This document shows positions 4,444-6,758 of a stretch of DNA of 6,758 nt, piece after piece (positions within the stretch are counted from its first letter, which is position 1; each line of letters opens with the position of its first letter). Both the position numbers and the translations under genes were made by a program. This DNA comes from Acidimicrobiales bacterium (lineage in GTDB: Bacteria; Actinomycetota; Acidimicrobiia; Acidimicrobiales; Palsa-688), in NCBI GenBank assembly GCA_030039575.1, contig JASHVH010000246.1, forward strand, positions 1 to 6,758. Direction: 5' to 3'. The notes under the pieces were generated by a model. It was given only the letters and a program-made list of their open reading frames with translations. It searched no databases and was not told where the DNA came from.

Positions 4444-5379
4444 GTGAGGAAGACCTGGGCGTGGGTTCTAGGTGTAACTACCGCGGTGGTATTGGGCGCT
4501 TCACCCGTGAACGCCGCCACTGCGTCTGCCAAAGCGGCCCCAGCCGCCACCAGCGCCACTACGGGCTCGTTCCCGGTCTCCGTGCGCAGCGGCGACGGGA
4601 CTGTCCAGATCCCGTCCCGACCCGACCGCATACTGTCCCTGTCGGCCAGCGCCACCCAGATGCTGTACGCCATGGGCGCCGGCACCCAGGTCGTCGGCGT
4701 AGACAAGTACTCGACTTACCCGGCGAACGCGCCCCGCACCAAGTTCACCGGGTACGAATCGAGCGCCGAGGACTACCTTTACCTCCACCCCGACCTGGTC
4801 ATTTTCGCCTTCGAAACGGGGACGTTGATCCAGCAGCTGAAAACGCTGCACATACCCGCTCTGCTATTGCCGCCGGCCACCAACATGGCCGGCGTGGACG
4901 GCCAGCTGGCAGAGTTGGGGGCGGCCACCGGCCATCAAACCGGTGCCCGGCAGGTCGAAACCTCTCTCGCCAATTTCCTCGCGGCTGCCACACGGACCGC
5001 CGGGAACGCCGGCCGCGGCAAAACCTACTACATCGAGGTGGACCCGACCTACTACACGGCGACGTCGCAAACCTTTATCGGAGCTGAGTTTTCTCTGTTC
5101 GGGATGCGGGACATCGCTGACGCCGCCGGCCACGGTTCCGCCTACCCGCAAATATCAGCCGAGTACATCCTGAAGGAAAACCCTGATTACGTCTTCCTGG
5201 CCGACACTGTGTGTTGCCACCAGACTGCGGCCACCTTTGGCCACCGGCCCGGCTTCAGCGTGCTCAGCGCGGTCAAGCTTCATCACGTGATCGGGGTCAA
5301 CGACTCGGTAGCGTCCGAGTGGGGCCCGCACACCATCGAGACATTTGTGAGCTTGATCGCTAACGTATTGCGCTCATGA
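4444..5379 (+). CDS. btuF: Cobalamin ABC transporter substrate-binding protein (BtuF-like)
   Basis: A 311-residue exported class III (FecB/BtuF-type) binding protein that should capture cobalamin outside the membrane and hand it to the permease. The GTG start at 4444 is chosen because GAGGA (4432-4436) lies 7 bases upstream; an upstream GTG at 4270 falls inside the riboswitch. Residues 1-24 form a signal peptide (RKTWAWVLGVTTAVVLGASPVNA). There is no lipobox cysteine, which is odd for a monoderm binding protein. The fold landmarks are PSRPDRILSLSASATQMLYAMG (58-79 region), VVGVDKYSTYP (83-93), HPDLVIFAF (115-123), a long linking helix (about 150-190), and ENPDYVFLADTVCC (245-258) with vicinal cysteines. 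Ligand identity rests on the riboswitch and operon, because siderophore- and heme-binding relatives share this fold. It ends by ATGA overlap with the permease gene. Confidence 0.88.
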   Translation: MRKTWAWVLGVTTAVVLGASPVNAATASAKAAPAATSATTGSFPVSVRSGDGTVQIPSRPDRILSLSASATQMLYAMGAGTQVVGVDKYSTYPANAPRTKFTGYESSAEDYLYLHPDLVIFAFETGTLIQQLKTLHIPALLLPPATNMAGVDGQLAELGAATGHQTGARQVETSLANFLAAATRTAGNAGRGKTYYIEVDPTYYTATSQTFIGAEFSLFGMRDIADAAGHGSAYPQISAEYILKENPDYVFLADTVCCHQTAATFGHRPGFSVLSAVKLHHVIGVNDSVASEWGPHTIETFVSLIANVLRS

Positions 5380-6494
5380 CCGCACTGGCGGCGGGCCCAC
5401 GGGAGGAGGGGCCGAACCTTTTCGACGTCGAAGTCGAAGAAGCAGCCGCCCCACCGCTGTACCCCACCCGGCTCCGCCCCCTCCACATTGCCCTCGGGGT
5501 GGGGTTCCTCCTGGCCGCCGCCATCGCCAGCATCCTGGTCGGCCCGGCCGACCTCGCTCCCGGGGCCGTCCTGGCCGAGATCGCCAGCAAGCTCCCGCTC
5601 GTCCATATCCACTCCGGCCTGTCAGAAACGGGCGCCATTGTCGTCTGGCAGCTACGCATGCCCCGGATGGTGCTTGGCGGCCTGGTGGGAGCCATGCTGG
5701 CGGTGGCCGGGGCGTCCTACCAAGGGGTTTTTTCCAACCCCTTGGCCGATCCCTACCTGCTCGGCATCGCTGCAGGCGCCGGGTTAGGTGCCACGGTGGT
5801 GATCGTCGAAGGACCGCTCCTCGGACAACTACCGGCCGACGCCCTGCCCGTCGCCGCCTTCGTCGGGGCCGTCATAGCCGTAGCCGCCACCTACGCTCTG
5901 GGCCGTGCCCGCTCCGCCGGCCGTCCTGCCGCCTCGATGCTCCTGGCCGGCGTGGCGGTGGGTGCGTTTTTCACCGCCGTGCAGACTTTCCTGCTCCAGC
6001 AGAGCTCACCCGGCGACCTCACCGTCGTCTACAGCTGGATATTGGGCGGCTTGTCAACGGCCGGTTGGGGACAGGTGGTGACGGTCCTGCCCTATATCGG
6101 GGTGGCGGTGGCCGTGCTCGTCGGCGCCCGCCGCTTGCTCGACATCCTTGCCGTCGGCGACGAAGAGGCTACCAGCCTTGGGGTGCGGGCCGAACGGGTC
6201 CGGCTGGTGGTCATCATCGCCGCCACGCTGGGCACCGCGGCCGCCGTTTCCGTCAGCGGGCTCATAGGTTTCGTAGGCATCATCGTGCCCCACACCATCC
6301 GCCTCCTGGCCGGCCCGAGCTACCGTCGGATCCTCCCGCTGTCGGTGTTGTTCGGCGCCGGGTTCCTCATCTTCGCCGACCTGGTCGCCCGGACGGTGGT
6401 CTCCCCCGGTGAGGTCCCGCTCGGAGTAGTGACGGCGTTCCTGGGTGCGCCGTTCTTCCTGGTGGTATTGCGCCAGTCGAGAAGGTTGAGCTGA
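5376..6494 (+). CDS. btuC: Cobalamin ABC transporter permease, FecCD/BtuC family
   Basis: A 372-residue integral membrane protein of the FecCD family, forming the dimeric channel of a type II ABC importer. Hydrophobic segments are spread across the length (first at about 37-56), consistent with the usual ten helices. Family motifs are RMPRMVLGGLVGAMLAVAG (94-112), YQGVFSNPLADPYLLGIAAG (115-134), the coupling-helix region GDEEATSLGV (261-270) that contacts the ATPase, GLIGFVGIIVPHTIRLL (295-311) and GEVPLGVVTAFLGAPFF (345-361). A roughly 35-residue acidic, Pro-rich N-terminal extension precedes the first helix. The ATG at 5376 overlaps the TGA of the binding-protein gene. No Shine-Dalgarno is visible ahead of it, so translation probably depends on coupling and hence indirectly on the riboswitch. 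Confidence 0.94.
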   Translation: MTALAAGPREEGPNLFDVEVEEAAAPPLYPTRLRPLHIALGVGFLLAAAIASILVGPADLAPGAVLAEIASKLPLVHIHSGLSETGAIVVWQLRMPRMVLGGLVGAMLAVAGASYQGVFSNPLADPYLLGIAAGAGLGATVVIVEGPLLGQLPADALPVAAFVGAVIAVAATYALGRARSAGRPAASMLLAGVAVGAFFTAVQTFLLQQSSPGDLTVVYSWILGGLSTAGWGQVVTVLPYIGVAVAVLVGARRLLDILAVGDEEATSLGVRAERVRLVVIIAATLGTAAAVSVSGLIGFVGIIVPHTIRLLAGPSYRRILPLSVLFGAGFLIFADLVARTVVSPGEVPLGVVTAFLGAPFFLVVLRQSRRLS

Positions 6495-6495
6495 G

Positions 6496-6758
6496 ATGCT
6501 CGACATCGAACAGGTTTCGGTCACCCTCGGGGGCGTCACCGTCCTGTCAGGCGTGTCCGCCACCGTCCAGCGGGGCGAGTGGCTGGGCCTGATCGGCCCG
6601 AACGGGGCGGGAAAATCAACGCTAATACGCGCCGTCGCCGGCCTCGTCCCTTACGCCGGCGAGATCCGGGTCGGGGGCCGCGTCCACGGGAGTTCGGGCC
6701 CGCGAGGCCGAGCGCGTTCTGTGGCGTACGTTCCCCAGCGGCCCGTCCTGCCCCGTTC
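6496..6758 (+). CDS. btuD: Cobalamin ABC transporter ATP-binding protein, N-terminal part (cut by window)
   Basis: The first 87 codons of an ABC ATPase that powers the permease encoded just upstream. Visible are the aromatic-site region near the N-terminus (LDIEQVSVTLGGVTVLSGVS), Walker A GPNGAGKST at residues 34-42, and the start of the Q-loop in VAYVPQRP (76-83). The signature LSGGE, Walker B and H-loop lie beyond the right edge. The ATG is one base after the permease TGA (6492-6494). AGAAGG (6480-6485) is a plausible ribosome binding site 10 bases upstream. Tight packing and order mark it as the third gene of the B12 uptake operon. The sequence alone would also fit an iron-siderophore ATPase. 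Confidence 0.93.
   Translation, partial: MLDIEQVSVTLGGVTVLSGVSATVQRGEWLGLIGPNGAGKSTLIRAVAGLVPYAGEIRVGGRVHGSSGPRGRARSVAYVPQRPVLPR

Noticed and set aside
4257..4706. Minus-strand open frame of 149 codons opposite the riboswitch and the binding-protein gene
   Set aside because: It lies opposite a conserved RNA element and a well-supported coding region, and has no domain of its own. It is typical of the spurious open frames seen in high-GC DNA.
1..6758. CRISPR arrays, tRNA/rRNA genes, insertion sequences, attachment sites
   Set aside because: No regularly spaced repeats, tRNA-like cloverleaf, transposase motif or flanking terminal repeats were seen on reading either strand.

Overview
High-G+C DNA, most likely from an actinobacterium. 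Supporting signs are a strong G/C bias at third codon positions, GTG and TTG starts, an MMPL-type RND exporter, more than one ClpP-family gene, a TANNNT-type -10 box and a translational-type cobalamin riboswitch. I cannot place it to genus.

Layout. (1) Positions 1-1723, minus strand: the N-terminal 574 codons of an MMPL transporter, running off the left edge. (2) Positions 1724-2061: a 338-base gap with no convincing gene. It has an AT-rich patch and several short perfect or near-perfect palindromes, and probably holds the MMPL promoter and operators. (3) Positions 2062-3737: a Clp module. On the minus strand a small XRE-family HTH regulator overlaps by ATGA a ClpP-fold protein in which all three catalytic triad positions are replaced. 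On the plus strand, across a 135-base divergent control region, lies a full-length ClpP with an intact Ser-His-Asp triad. (4) Positions 3738-4193: an SRPBCC/AHSA1-family gene that has lost its N-terminal third, probably a pseudogene. (5) Positions 4192-6758: a hairpin, a sigma70-like promoter, a cobalamin riboswitch, and a tightly packed operon of substrate-binding protein, FecCD/BtuC-type permease and ABC ATPase (cut by the right edge).

How it works together. The riboswitch plus the SBP-permease-ATPase order makes the right half a vitamin B12 (corrinoid) importer, BtuFCD-like, that should be repressed when cobalamin is plentiful. The base sequence suggests the mechanism. One CCTCG segment can pair either with an upstream CGAGG or with the CGAGG of the ribosome binding site.

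The most unusual part is the Clp module. Pairing a dead ClpP paralogue, translationally coupled to a small HTH protein, with a divergent active ClpP suggests a dedicated mixed or regulated Clp peptidase. The function is inferred. The triad losses and gene arrangement are read directly from the sequence.
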